Notes under the pieces: model-generated | The model's database searches: none | The model's input: only the letters and a program-made list of their open reading frames with translations | Told to the model about the DNA's origin: nothing | Part shown: in pieces, positions 1-8,055 of the stretch | How positions within the stretch are numbered: position 1 is the first letter of the stretch | How the letters are laid out: each line of letters starts with the position of its first letter | DNA from: Jiangella muralis | GTDB taxonomy: Bacteria; Actinomycetota; Actinomycetes; Jiangellales; Jiangellaceae | Assembly: GCF_001270745.1 (NCBI RefSeq) | Contig: NZ_LFXL01000040.1 | Coordinates: forward strand, 1 to 64,000 | Length of the DNA stretch: 64,000 bases | Direction of reading: 5' to 3' | Translations under genes and position numbers: made by a program

Positions 1-41
1 CGGAGGTCTTCGTCATCGTCCAGCAGGCACGCCGTCCCTAA
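1..41 (+). CDS. Possible 3' end of an unidentified gene cut by the window edge
   Basis: Reading frame 3 is open from the left edge and ends in TAA at 39-41. The last residues read EVFVIVQQARRP, which looks like a normal protein C-terminus (hydrophobic strand followed by a basic tail). Twelve residues are too few to name a family. The other two forward frames look less protein-like. Confidence 0.25.
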   Translation, partial: EVFVIVQQARRP

Positions 42-59
42 CGTCCGTGGTCAGTACAG

Positions 60-275
60 CTAGGGGCGGCATGCTCCGATGAGCAGGGTCAGGTGCTTGC
101 CCGCGACCAGCAACGGCGTCTCGGTCCTGAACACCTGGGCGGTGAGTTCGGCGCCTTCGAGGGTGTTGATGACCGTCATGGCCAACTCGCGCGCGTTGTC
201 ACCCAGGCGTCCGGTTTCGCTTGGCCCGGCGTCCACACCGTGAGACGGTGGTGAGGTGACGCTGCACACGGACAT
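60..275 (-). CDS. Possible small protein, unidentified
   Basis: A short leftward frame of up to 71 codons; an internal ATG at 179 would give 39 residues. The C-terminal half has plausible amphipathic composition (TVINTLEGAELTAQVF, then HLTLLIGACRP). There is no clear ribosome site and the long form overlaps the start of the baeRF gene on the other strand, so it may be chance. No family recognised. Confidence 0.18.
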   Translation of the reverse strand: MSVCSVTSPPSHGVDAGPSETGRLGDNARELAMTVINTLEGAELTAQVFRTETPLLVAGKHLTLLIGACRP

Positions 276-1377
276 CCCGACGCGCGCACAGCTGGAGCGG
301 CTGATCGCGGCGCGCGACGACGCCAGTGTCTCGGTCTACGTGCCGACGAGCCCGGTCACGCAGCAGGCTCAGGCGGGACGGATCGAGCTGAAGAACCTCG
401 CGGGGGAGGCGATCCGGCAGCTGGAGGAGGCCGGCGCCGGCCGCGGCGCCGTCGCCGACGTCCGGGAGTCGCTGGACGATCTCGTCGAGGACGACGACTT
501 CTGGGCCGGGCAGGCGCGCAGCCTGGCCGTGTTCGCGGCGCCGGGCGGCGTGACGGTGTTCCGGCTGCCGAACGAGCTGACCAGCGTCGTCGAGGTCAGC
601 GATCGGTTCTATGTGAAGCCGCTGCTGCGTGCCGTCACGTTCCCGCAGGCCGGGTTCGTGCTCGCGCTCGCGGCCGGGTCGGTGCGGCTGGTCGAGGTCA
701 CCCGCGCCGGCCCGCCCTTCACCGTCGACGTGCCGGGGCTGCCCTCCGACGCCGCGTCGGCCGCCGGCAAGTCGTCGATCGCCGACCGCGCGCCGGTCGG
801 GCGCATCCAGGGCTCGGAGGGGCAGAAGGTCCGGCTGCGCCAGTACGCGCGCAAGGTCGACCAAGCGCTGCGCGGTGTGCTCACCGGCCTCGAGCTGCCG
901 CTGATCCTCGCGGCCACCGAGCCGCTCGACGCCATCTACCGCTCGGTGAACAGCTACCCGCACCTGGCCGGCGCCGGCATCGCGGGCAGCCCGGAGGGCA
1001 GCACCGACGCCGAGCTGGCCGACGGCGCGCGGACGGTGCTCGACGAGCTCTACGCGGGGCAGCTCGCGGAGCTGCGCGACCTCTTCGGCCGCCGCTTCGA
1101 CCAGGGCCGCGCGTCGGGGGACGTCGCGACCGTCGCGCGCGCCGCGACCTACGGCGTCGTCGACACGCTGGTGGTCGACATCGACGAGAAGCTGCCCGGC
1201 TATGTCGACGACGAGACCGGCGCGGTGACGACGGCCGCCGACGACGCCGCCAGCTACGGCGTCGCCGACGAGATCGCCCGCCGGGTGCTGCTGGCCGGCG
1301 GCCGCGTCGTGGCCGTCCGCGCCGACGACGTGCCCGGCGGCGGGCCGGTCGCGGCGGTGTTCCGGTACGCGTTCTGA
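256..1377 (+). CDS. baeRF-family (archaeo-eukaryotic release-factor-like) protein
   Basis: A 373-residue soluble protein with a GTG start preceded by a purine-rich stretch. The N-terminal region (SVSVYVPTSP, residues about 24-33), the central VRLVEV segment, the middle 'RQYARKVDQALRGVL' helix and the C-terminal 'DTLVVDIDEKLPGYVDDETGAV' stretch followed by an Rossmann-like GGRVVAVRADDVP tail are what I recognise from bacterial baeRF proteins. That family is related to eRF1 and is thought to act on ribosomes, but its bacterial biochemistry is largely unknown. It stands alone, with the dihydrofolate-reductase-like gene 86 bases downstream. Function is inferred from family resemblance only. Confidence 0.7.
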   Translation: MTLHTDIPTRAQLERLIAARDDASVSVYVPTSPVTQQAQAGRIELKNLAGEAIRQLEEAGAGRGAVADVRESLDDLVEDDDFWAGQARSLAVFAAPGGVTVFRLPNELTSVVEVSDRFYVKPLLRAVTFPQAGFVLALAAGSVRLVEVTRAGPPFTVDVPGLPSDAASAAGKSSIADRAPVGRIQGSEGQKVRLRQYARKVDQALRGVLTGLELPLILAATEPLDAIYRSVNSYPHLAGAGIAGSPEGSTDAELADGARTVLDELYAGQLAELRDLFGRRFDQGRASGDVATVARAATYGVVDTLVVDIDEKLPGYVDDETGAVTTAADDAASYGVADEIARRVLLAGGRVVAVRADDVPGGGPVAAVFRYAF

Positions 1378-1463
1378 CCGCTGTCGGTTCCGTCCAAGAC
1401 GGCTGCGGCGCGCCGTCCTACCGTGGGTACCAGCAGTTCGTCCGATCGCGAGGAGACAGCATC

Positions 1464-2042
1464 ATGCGTGACCTGGTCTACACCGGCTTCATGTCGCTCG
1501 ACGGCGTCGTGGACTCGCCCGGCGGCGGGCCGGGGGAAGAACACCGCAGCATTGGCTGGGTGTTCAAGGACCTCGAGTTCGTCCCGGAGGCGTGGTCGCT
1601 CAAGGGCGAGGAGCTCGCCGAGACGTCGGCGCTGATGTTCGGCCGTCGCAGCTACGAGTCGTTCGCCACGGTCTGGCCGTCCTCGGAGGACCACGCCGCG
1701 TACAAGGAGCTGCCGAAGTACGTGGTGTCGTCGACGCTGCCCGACGACGCCGTCGTCGACGACTGGGGCCCGATCACGTTCCTGCGCTCGACCGAGGACG
1801 TCGCCGCGCTCAAGCAGGGCGACGGCGGCAAGATCTTCATCCACGGCAGCGCCGAGCTGGCCCGGCGGCTGGGCGACGCCGGCCTGATCGACCAGTACAA
1901 CCTGCTGGTCTTCCCGGTGCTGCTCGGTGCCGGGAAGAGCATGTTCGGCCGGGCCGACCGCGACAAGCAGCTGCTGAGCCTGCGCGAGTCCGACACCTAC
2001 TCGAACGGGATCATGAAGCTGGTCTACGACGTCAAGCGCTGA
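1464..2042 (+). CDS. Dihydrofolate reductase-like (RibD C-terminal domain) protein
   Basis: A 192-residue protein with an AGGAG ribosome site just upstream of ATG 1464. The start (MRDLVYTGFMSLDGVV), the 'ALMFGRRSYESFATVWP' segment, 'KYVVSSTL' and the 'GGKIFIHGSAELARRL...LIDQYNLLVFPVLLGAGKSMF' block are the usual landmarks of the RibD_C/DHFR-like family. Members bind NADPH and reduce small heterocycles, but most actinobacterial paralogues have no assigned substrate. The gene converges on and overlaps by 11 bases the AraC-type regulator to its right. The fold is fairly certain, the reaction is not. Confidence 0.85.
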   Translation: MRDLVYTGFMSLDGVVDSPGGGPGEEHRSIGWVFKDLEFVPEAWSLKGEELAETSALMFGRRSYESFATVWPSSEDHAAYKELPKYVVSSTLPDDAVVDDWGPITFLRSTEDVAALKQGDGGKIFIHGSAELARRLGDAGLIDQYNLLVFPVLLGAGKSMFGRADRDKQLLSLRESDTYSNGIMKLVYDVKR

Positions 2043-2733
2043 CCAGGTCGAGCGCGATGGCCCCGCCGCCGCCCGCCCGCAACTGCCCGGCGGTGCGCCC
2101 GACGTACGCGCGCAGCGCCCGGGCCAGGTGCGGCTCGTCGAAGTAGTCGAGCTTCGCGACGACGTCGGCGGCGGGCTCGCCGTGGGCCAGCAGCTCGGCC
2201 GCCGTCCGGGCCCGCTCGATCTGCCGGACGGCGCCCCGGGTGAGACCGGTGGACGCGCGGAACCGGCGTTCGACGGTGCGTTCGGAGACCGCCGGGTCGC
2301 CGCCGCGCAGCACTTCGGCGACCAGCGGGTCACGGACGACGATGCCGGCCCGGACCAGCCGCCCGACCAGCGCCTCGGCGTCGTCCGGGCCCGGCGTCTC
2401 CCAGCGGCCGCCGTCGAGGCGGAACGTCCGGTGCGTGGCGTCGGGCAGCAGGATGCCGCCGTCGACGAGGTCGGCCGTGGGCACGGCCCGCAGTGAGGTG
2501 CCCACGGCGAACTCGATGCCGACGAAGGCCGCGCCCGCCGGCACCGGCGCGGTGCTCGTGCGGGTCTCGGGGCCGGTGACGCCCGCGTAGGCGCGGCCGT
2601 CCTGTTCCCAGAACAGCAGGCCCCAGCGCACGCCCGCGACGGAGGTCATCTGCGCGACCTGCCCGCTGGTGCACGTCCACACGGTGTCGACCCACGGCGA
2701 GCCGGACCCGCGGGTCTCGAACCGCAACTCCAC
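2032..2733 (-). CDS. AraC-family transcriptional regulator
   Basis: A 233-residue protein. The C-terminal part carries the double helix-turn-helix of the AraC family ('SERTVERRFRASTGLTRGAVRQIERARTAAELL', then 'DVVAKLDYFDEPHLARALRAYVGRTAGQL', roughly residues 150-220). The N-terminal part resembles the DUF6597-type sensing region of small actinobacterial AraC proteins. It converges on the DHFR-like gene and runs in the same direction as the DUF1772 gene whose stop lies 21 bases upstream of its start. Target genes are unknown. Confidence 0.85.
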   Translation of the reverse strand: MELRFETRGSGSPWVDTVWTCTSGQVAQMTSVAGVRWGLLFWEQDGRAYAGVTGPETRTSTAPVPAGAAFVGIEFAVGTSLRAVPTADLVDGGILLPDATHRTFRLDGGRWETPGPDDAEALVGRLVRAGIVVRDPLVAEVLRGGDPAVSERTVERRFRASTGLTRGAVRQIERARTAAELLAHGEPAADVVAKLDYFDEPHLARALRAYVGRTAGQLRAGGGGAIALDLVSA

Positions 2734-2754
2734 GAACGAAGAATACGTCGCTGG

Positions 2755-3282
2755 TCAGCGCGCCGTCGTGGGCGCCGCCCGCAGCACGAGGGCGCGGGTG
2801 ACGGCGCCGACGGCCGCCACCGACACCAGGCTGCGCACGAGGTTGGCGGCCACCCACGCGCCCTCCACCCGGTCGCGGACGTCGGCGAGTCCGGCGGCGC
2901 TGCCGAGTCCGGCGGCGTCGATCTCCTCGTTCAGGGGGAGGTTCACCGCCGCCGTCACCGCCAGGACGACGGCATAGAGGGCGAGCGTGACGAGGGCCCA
3001 GCGCCGGGCCGCCCGGTCGCCGCTGCGCCGGAGCACGATCGGCGCGAGGATCACCAGGATCAGCGCGACAGTGTAGCTCAGCGGGAACACCGGGTTGTCG
3101 TTGTACCGCTGCAGGGTCGTCACGAACGTGAGGTCGTCGGCGCCGGCCAGGTTCGGCATGACGGCCACGGCGAAGGTGACGTTCAGCCCGGTGACCAGCA
3201 CCAGCGCCAGCAGCGTCGCGCCGAGGACCGTGACGTCCCAGCGGCCGCCGGTCCGGGTGCGTTCCCGCGTGATCTCGCTCAT
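2755..3282 (-). CDS. DUF1772 (anthrone-oxygenase-like) membrane protein
   Basis: I placed the start at ATG 3282 because the upstream frame extension has no coding character; this gives 175 residues. There are four predicted membrane helices: around 'VTVLGATLLALVLVTGLNVTFAVAV', 'PLSYTVALILVILAPIVL', 'WALVTLALYAVVLAVTAAVNL', and 'LVRSLVSVAAVGAVTRALVL'. The 'LPLNEEI' segment between helices three and four is characteristic of DUF1772. The family includes fungal anthrone oxygenases, but most bacterial members have no known substrate. It is divergent from the amidohydrolase gene at 3428. Confidence 0.75.
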   Translation of the reverse strand: MSEITRERTRTGGRWDVTVLGATLLALVLVTGLNVTFAVAVMPNLAGADDLTFVTTLQRYNDNPVFPLSYTVALILVILAPIVLRRSGDRAARRWALVTLALYAVVLAVTAAVNLPLNEEIDAAGLGSAAGLADVRDRVEGAWVAANLVRSLVSVAAVGAVTRALVLRAAPTTAR

Positions 3283-3427
3283 GGCACCACTGTGCGGCAC
3301 GCAGTCTGGCGTCACAATGCCTACAAGTCGCGGTTTCATGCTCGATCGTCCAGCCACCTGATTTCGCCAGGCCGGGCACCGGGTCCGGCCTAGAGTGGCA
3401 ACGCCGGGCGACACATAGGGGGAGACC

Positions 3428-4711
3428 ATGGCCGACCTGAACGCGCTGCTCGTCACGGACGTCGTCGTGTTCGACAGCGCGGCCGGGCGGCTCACCGCGC
3501 CGATGGACGTCACGGTGCGCGACGGCGTCATCGCCCGGGTCGCGCCCGCCGGGGCGCCACGTGACGACCTCCCGGCGATCGACGGGTCCGGCCGCACGCT
3601 GCTGCCCGGCCTCATCGACGCGCACTGGCACGCGGCGTTCGCGACCATCCCGATGCAGGCCGCGCTGACCGCGGACCTCGGCTACCTGTACGCGCACGCC
3701 GTCGCCGCCGCCCGGCGGACCCTGATGCGCGGGTTCACGACGGTGCGCGACGTCGGCGGGCCCGCGTTCGGCCTCAAACGGGCCATCGACGAAGGCGTCG
3801 TGTCCGGGCCGCGCATCCTCCCGTCGGGCGCGTTCATCTCGCAGACCGCGGGGCACGGCGACTTCCGGCTGCCGTACGAGGTGCCGCGCGGCGTGGCGGG
3901 GCACCTCAGCCACGGCGAGCTCATGGGCGCGGGCGCGATCGCCGACGGCCCGGCCGAGGTGCTGCGCGCGGTGCGCGAGCAGCTGCGCCACGGCGCGACC
4001 CAGATCAAGCTCATGGCCGGCGGCGGCGTCACCTCCAGTTACGACCCGATCGACGTGGCGCAGTACACCGCGGCCGAGCTGCGCGCCGCGGTCGAGGCGG
4101 CCGGCGACTGGGGCACCTACGTCACCGTGCACGCGTACACGCCCAAGGCCGTGCGCACCGCCATCGAGGCCGGGGTGGCCTGCATCGAGCACGGGCAGCT
4201 GCTCGACGACGCCACCGTCGCGCTCATGGCCGAGCGCGGAGTCTGGTGGTGCCTGCAGCCGTTCCTCGACGACGCCGACCTCAACTCCGTCGCCCCGCCG
4301 AACCAGGCCAAGCTGGAGCGCGTCGTCGCCGGCACCGACACCGCCTTCGCGCTGGCGATCAGGCATGGCGTCAAGGTCGCCTTCGGCACCGACGTCCTGT
4401 TCGACCCGCGCCTCGCCGAGCGGCAGGGCGCGATGCTGGCCAAGCTCACCCGCTGGTACTCGCCCGCCGAGGTCCTGCAGCTGGCCACCATCCGCAACGC
4501 CGAGCTGCTGGCGCTGTCGGGGGAGCGCTACCCGTATCCCGGGCGGCTCGGCGTCGTCGCCGAAGGGGCGCTCGCCGACCTCGTGCTGGTCGACGGCGAC
4601 CCGGTCGCCGACATCTCGCTGGTCGGCCGCCCCGACGACGCGTTCGTCGCGATCGTCAAGGACGGCCGGGTCGTCAAGGGCGCCGAGCTGGTCCGGACGG
4701 AGCCTGGCTGA
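3428..4711 (+). CDS. Metal-dependent amidohydrolase (imidazolonepropionase/prolidase-like)
   Basis: A 427-residue enzyme with a strong AGGGGGAG ribosome site before ATG 3428. It shows the whole amidohydrolase-superfamily series: the first metal motif LIDAHWH, 'IKLMAGGG' with the bridging lysine, VHAYT, IEHGQ and the catalytic aspartate in FGTDVLF, followed by the C-terminal 'EGALADLVLVDGDP' beta-sandwich signature. This arrangement is that of the Xaa-Pro-dipeptidase/aryl-amidase-like subgroup, which hydrolyses peptides, lactams or carbamates. No signal peptide is seen, so it acts in the cytoplasm. The substrate cannot be read from the sequence. Confidence 0.88.
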   Translation: MADLNALLVTDVVVFDSAAGRLTAPMDVTVRDGVIARVAPAGAPRDDLPAIDGSGRTLLPGLIDAHWHAAFATIPMQAALTADLGYLYAHAVAAARRTLMRGFTTVRDVGGPAFGLKRAIDEGVVSGPRILPSGAFISQTAGHGDFRLPYEVPRGVAGHLSHGELMGAGAIADGPAEVLRAVREQLRHGATQIKLMAGGGVTSSYDPIDVAQYTAAELRAAVEAAGDWGTYVTVHAYTPKAVRTAIEAGVACIEHGQLLDDATVALMAERGVWWCLQPFLDDADLNSVAPPNQAKLERVVAGTDTAFALAIRHGVKVAFGTDVLFDPRLAERQGAMLAKLTRWYSPAEVLQLATIRNAELLALSGERYPYPGRLGVVAEGALADLVLVDGDPVADISLVGRPDDAFVAIVKDGRVVKGAELVRTEPG

Positions 4712-4812
4712 CGGCGCGGGCGGCTCCCACCGCGTCACCGTGCCCCAGCCGCGGCGAGGCACGGTCCACCGCGGAACCCACCGATGACCGTTCGGGCGTG
4801 TTGACACCAGGG

Positions 4813-4950
4813 TCACCTGTTGGCGTTCTCGTCACCCGCTCGGCCAGCGGCCACCAGCGGCCACCAGCGGCCGATGCCGCCGGTGAACACCTCGAACGCG
4901 ACCGCCGGCGCGGCGGCGACCAGCACCTCGCGGTGCGGTGGCCAGCGCGT
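4813..4950 (-). pseudogene. Remnant of an SRPBCC (AHSA1-like) protein gene
   Basis: On the minus strand a frame ending in TGA at 4813-4815 reads HREVLVAAAPAVAFEVF and then TGGIGRWWP. This is the signature N-terminal strand and helix of the START/SRPBCC AHSA1-like family, where 'FEVFT..I..WWP' precedes the conserved HS motif. After WWP the sequence breaks up into copies of a 10-base unit (GGCCACCAGC) and stops, so only about 40 residues of a roughly 150-residue domain remain. No intact start is visible. It lies downstream of the GMC oxidoreductase in the same direction, so the operon may once have had a third gene. Confidence 0.4.
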
Positions 4951-4959
4951 CGACCATTG

Positions 4960-6462
4960 CTATTCCGCCTCGATCAGCGCCGCCAGCCGCTCCCCGGCCA
5001 TGACGGCGGTCGCGGCCGGCCCGCTGGTCGTGACGGCGGGGAAGATCGACGTGTCGGCGACGCGCAGGCCGGCGACGCCGTGGACGCGGCCGTGCTCGTC
5101 CACCACGCCGTCCGGGCCCATCGCGCAGCCGCCGCTCAGGTGCACCGCCGTCCAGACGTGGCCGAGCAGCCACCGGTCCAGCGCCGCGTCGTCGCCCAGC
5201 ACGTCGTCCGGCGGGCCGCCGCGCGCCGCCACCAGTGGCCGGAACGCCGGCGCCGTCAGCAGTCGCACCGCCACCCGGACACCCTCGCGCAGCCGGGCGC
5301 GGTCCTCGGGCGTGGCCAGGTAGCCGTGGTCCAGTCGCGGCGGCACGGCCGGGTCCGCCGACGCCAATTCGACCGTCCCGCGGCTGGTCTCCTGCTGCAG
5401 CGCGACCCGCAGCGAGTGGTCGCCGCCGGCGCCGGGGACGACCGCGCCCAGCGGCCGGGTCCAGCAGAGGATCTCCAGGTCACCCGGGTACGACGACCCG
5501 GTCGCGGTGAACGCCAGCCGTCCCTGCAGCGGCAGTGCGTCCGACGGCGGCAGCGGCGCGGCGCGGTAGCCGACGGTGATCTCCGGGTGGTCGGACGTGC
5601 CGCGGCCGACGCCCGGCTGGTCGGCGACCACGGGCACGCCCAGCGACGTCAGCGCGGCCGCCGGACCGACGCCGGACACCATGAGCAGCTGCGGCGACAG
5701 CACCGCACCGGCCGACAGGATCACCTCGCCGGCCCGCACCCGCGTCAGCCGGCTGCCGAGCGAGACGACCACCCCGGTCGCCCGCGTCCCCTCGAACAGC
5801 ACCTGCCGTACCACCGCGTCGCCCAGCACCGTGAGATTCGGCCGTCCGGCGGCCGGCGCCAGGTACGTCAGCGCCGTGCTCTGCCGCACTCCGCCGGCGA
5901 CGGCGAGCGGGACCGGGCCGTGGCCGGGCGGCCCGCCGTCGTTCTGGTCCGGCTGCGCCGGGAACCCCAGCTCGGTACAGGCCGCGTAGAACGCCGAGGT
6001 CAGCGGGTGCGGCACCGGGTCGCGTCGCACCGGGACCGGCCCGCCGCGCCCGTGCCCCGGCCGGTCGCCGTAGTCGTGGTCCTCCTCGATGGCGGCGAAG
6101 AACGGCCGCACCCGCTCCCACGACCACGCCGGATTGCCCAGCGCCGCCCACCGGTCGAAGTCGGCCGGCGCGCCGCGGACGAAGTAGCCGCCGTTCACCG
6201 ACGTCGACCCGCCGACGATGCGGCCGCGCGGCACCACGGCCGCCATCGACGAGGTCAGCCGGGTCTCGAACGCCCACGCCGCCGGGTGGCCGGGCGCGGC
6301 CGCCGGCATCGTGGCGGCGTCGAGCAGTTCCGCCGGCACCGAAGCGGGGCCGGCCTCGAGCAGCAGCACCCGCCGGGACGGGTTCTCGCTGAGCCGCGCG
6401 GCCAGCGGGGCGCCGGTCGCGCCCGCGCCGACCACCACGACGTCGTACGACGGCTCGCTCAC
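4960..6462 (-). CDS. GMC-family FAD-dependent oxidoreductase, MftG-like
   Basis: A 500-residue flavoprotein starting at GTG 6462. It opens with the FAD-binding dinucleotide fold (VVVVGAGATGAPLAARL), has the first GMC signature around 'RIVGGSTSVNGGYFVRG' and the second around 'GEVILSAGAVLSPQLLMVSG', and ends with the active-site region HLSGGCAMG and 'VADTSIFP'. The 'SVNGGYFVRGAPADFDRW' block and the size resemble MftG, the GMC enzyme of mycofactocin systems that oxidises reduced mycofactocin. No other mycofactocin gene is in this window, so the specific role is open; it may simply be an alcohol or choline-type dehydrogenase. The start overlaps the stop of the TetR gene (GTGA), so the two are translationally coupled. 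Confidence 0.85.
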   Translation of the reverse strand: MSEPSYDVVVVGAGATGAPLAARLSENPSRRVLLLEAGPASVPAELLDAATMPAAAPGHPAAWAFETRLTSSMAAVVPRGRIVGGSTSVNGGYFVRGAPADFDRWAALGNPAWSWERVRPFFAAIEEDHDYGDRPGHGRGGPVPVRRDPVPHPLTSAFYAACTELGFPAQPDQNDGGPPGHGPVPLAVAGGVRQSTALTYLAPAAGRPNLTVLGDAVVRQVLFEGTRATGVVVSLGSRLTRVRAGEVILSAGAVLSPQLLMVSGVGPAAALTSLGVPVVADQPGVGRGTSDHPEITVGYRAAPLPPSDALPLQGRLAFTATGSSYPGDLEILCWTRPLGAVVPGAGGDHSLRVALQQETSRGTVELASADPAVPPRLDHGYLATPEDRARLREGVRVAVRLLTAPAFRPLVAARGGPPDDVLGDDAALDRWLLGHVWTAVHLSGGCAMGPDGVVDEHGRVHGVAGLRVADTSIFPAVTTSGPAATAVMAGERLAALIEAE

Positions 6463-7043
6463 ACCGCGGCGATGGCGTCGAGGGCGTGGTCGACGACGCC
6501 CAGGATGCGCGCCGTCGCATGCTCGGGGTCGGGCTGCCCGCCGTCGAGCCAGGCCATGATCGACTCGATGAGGAGCGCCGTCGCGGTCCGCGCGGCCCAG
6601 TCCGTCCACGCGGCGTCGGTGGCGCCGTCCTCCAGGGAGGGCCGCACGTGCGCGGCCATCGACGTCTTCAGATCGGCGATCTCATCGCGGAAGTCGGGCT
6701 CGACGGCCGCGTAGCGGAACAGCAGGCGGAACCCGTCGGGGTCGGAGCGGGCCCAGTCGATGACCCGCGTGACGCTGTCGTCGTCCATCTCGCCGTCGAC
6801 GACCGCCGCGGCGTACAGGCGCTCGGCGGCGCGGTCGATGACGGCGGCGTACAGCTCGTTCTTCGACTCGAAGTGCCGGTAGACGATCATCCGGGTGACC
6901 CCGGCCGCGGCCGCGACGTCGTCGAGGCCGGTGTGGGCGAACCCGCCGGCCCGGGCGAACGCCGAGGTGGCGGCGTCGAGGATCTGCTCGCGCCGCTCGG
7001 CCCGGCCGAGCCGCCGGGCCGGTGCACGGCTGGTGGCGTCCAT
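6459..7043 (-). CDS. TetR-family repressor
   Basis: A 194-residue protein. The N-terminal HTH is plain: 'ILDAATSAFARAGGFAHTGLDDVAAAAGVTRMIVYRHFESKNELYAAV', residues about 20-68. The rest is a helical ligand domain. It is divergent from the DrrAB exporter across a 67-base gap that holds a perfect palindrome, and its own stop codon overlaps the start of the GMC oxidoreductase. It therefore probably represses both the exporter and its own operon until a small ligand binds. Confidence 0.9.
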   Translation of the reverse strand: MDATSRAPARRLGRAERREQILDAATSAFARAGGFAHTGLDDVAAAAGVTRMIVYRHFESKNELYAAVIDRAAERLYAAAVVDGEMDDDSVTRVIDWARSDPDGFRLLFRYAAVEPDFRDEIADLKTSMAAHVRPSLEDGATDAAWTDWAARTATALLIESIMAWLDGGQPDPEHATARILGVVDHALDAIAAV

Positions 7044-7064
7044 CGTCGTATTCTCCCGTAGGCC

Positions 7065-7088
7065 AAGTATATTCTGAAGTATATACTT
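7065..7088. promoter_or_regulatory. Probable TetR operator
   Basis: In the divergent gap, AAGTATATACTT at 7077-7088 is a perfect 12-base palindrome, and its left half AAGTATAT occurs again at 7065-7072, exactly 12 bases upstream. This AT-rich block stands out in a GC-rich region and lies between the TetR start and the exporter's ribosome site (AAGGAGGAG at 7100-7108). The geometry suits two TetR dimers covering both promoters. Binding is inferred. Confidence 0.6.
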
Positions 7089-7110
7089 GCGAATCTACTA
7101 AGGAGGAGCG

Positions 7111-8055
7111 ATGGAACCAGCGGTGGTCGCCGAAGGGCTGACCAAGAATTTCGGGAGCACCCGCGCGCTCGACGGGTTCGACCTGACGGTGCCCGCGGGG
7201 ACGGTCTGCGGGCTGCTCGGACCCAACGGCGCCGGCAAGTCCACGGCCGTGCGCATCCTGTCCACGCTGTCGCGCCCGGACGGCGGCCGGGCGCGGGTGG
7301 CCGGGTTCGACGTCGTCCGCGATCCGGTCGAGGTGCGCTACCGCATCGGCCTGGTCGGCCAGCAACCGGCCGTCGACGAGATGCTGACCGGCCGCGAGAA
7401 CCTGGAGATGTTCGCCCGGCTCTACCGGCTCGGCCCGGCGGAGGCGCGGCGCCGGGCGGCCGAGCTGCTGGAGATCTTCGACCTCGGCGACGCCGCCGAC
7501 CGCCGGCCCAAGGGCTACTCCGGCGGCATGCGGCGCCGGCTCGACCTCGCGATCAGCTTCGTCATGGCGCCGCCGGTGCTGTTCCTGGACGAGCCGACCA
7601 CCGGCATGGACCCCGGCCACCGGCTGGGGCTGTGGCACGGCGTCCGGACGCTGGTCGCGCAGGGCACGACGGTGCTGCTCACCACCCACTACCTCGACGA
7701 GGCCGACCAGCTGGCCGACGAGATCACCGTCATCGACCACGGCCGGGCGATCGCCCGCGGCACGCCGGACGAGCTGAAGTCGCGGCTGCGCGGCGACCGC
7801 ATCGACGTGCTGGTCGGCGACGGCGTCGACGTCGGCGCGGTGGGCCGGGTGCTGGCCGGGGTCACCGGCGCCGCGCCCGAGCTGGACCAGCAGGCCGGGC
7901 GGGTCAGCGTCGCGGCGCCGGACCGGGTCGCGGCACTGGCCCGGGTGGCCCGCGCGCTGGACGACGAGGGTGTCGCCGTGCGCGACATCGCCCTGCGCCG
8001 GCCCACGCTCGACGAGGTGTTCGTCCAGTTCACCCAGGAGGAGGATGCGGCATGA
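7111..8055 (+). CDS. ABC exporter ATP-binding protein, DrrA type
   Basis: A 314-residue ATPase with a near-ideal ribosome site. Walker A is GPNGAGKST, the signature is 'YSGGMRRRLDLA', Walker B is 'VLFLDEPTTGMD' and the H-loop is 'LLTTHYLDEAD'. The C-terminal part, with 'RRPTLDEVFVQFT', is the DrrA-type extension that follows the ATPase domain in daunorubicin-resistance exporters. Its stop overlaps the permease start (ATGA). It should dimerise on the membrane and power export of a hydrophobic drug or lipid; the substrate is unknown. The TetR gene next door is the likely regulator. Confidence 0.93.
   Translation: MEPAVVAEGLTKNFGSTRALDGFDLTVPAGTVCGLLGPNGAGKSTAVRILSTLSRPDGGRARVAGFDVVRDPVEVRYRIGLVGQQPAVDEMLTGRENLEMFARLYRLGPAEARRRAAELLEIFDLGDAADRRPKGYSGGMRRRLDLAISFVMAPPVLFLDEPTTGMDPGHRLGLWHGVRTLVAQGTTVLLTTHYLDEADQLADEITVIDHGRAIARGTPDELKSRLRGDRIDVLVGDGVDVGAVGRVLAGVTGAAPELDQQAGRVSVAAPDRVAALARVARALDDEGVAVRDIALRRPTLDEVFVQFTQEEDAA

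Noticed and set aside
4797-4815. TTGACA-containing promoter near 4800 on the plus strand
   Set aside because: No gene follows on the plus strand before the leftward GMC gene, and no suitable -10 box is seen.
2330-4816. Very long minus-strand frame (828 codons) across the AraC, DUF1772 and amidohydrolase region
   Set aside because: It is rich in Arg/Pro/His/Gly runs, has no ribosome site and lies opposite clear genes. It is a GC-frame shadow.
4960-6462. Part of a mycofactocin cluster
   Set aside because: Only the GMC protein resembles MftG; no mftA-F gene is in the window.
4246-6714. 822-codon plus-strand frame opposite the GMC oxidoreductase
   Set aside because: Arg/Ala/Pro-rich, no family resemblance, and opposite two convincing genes.
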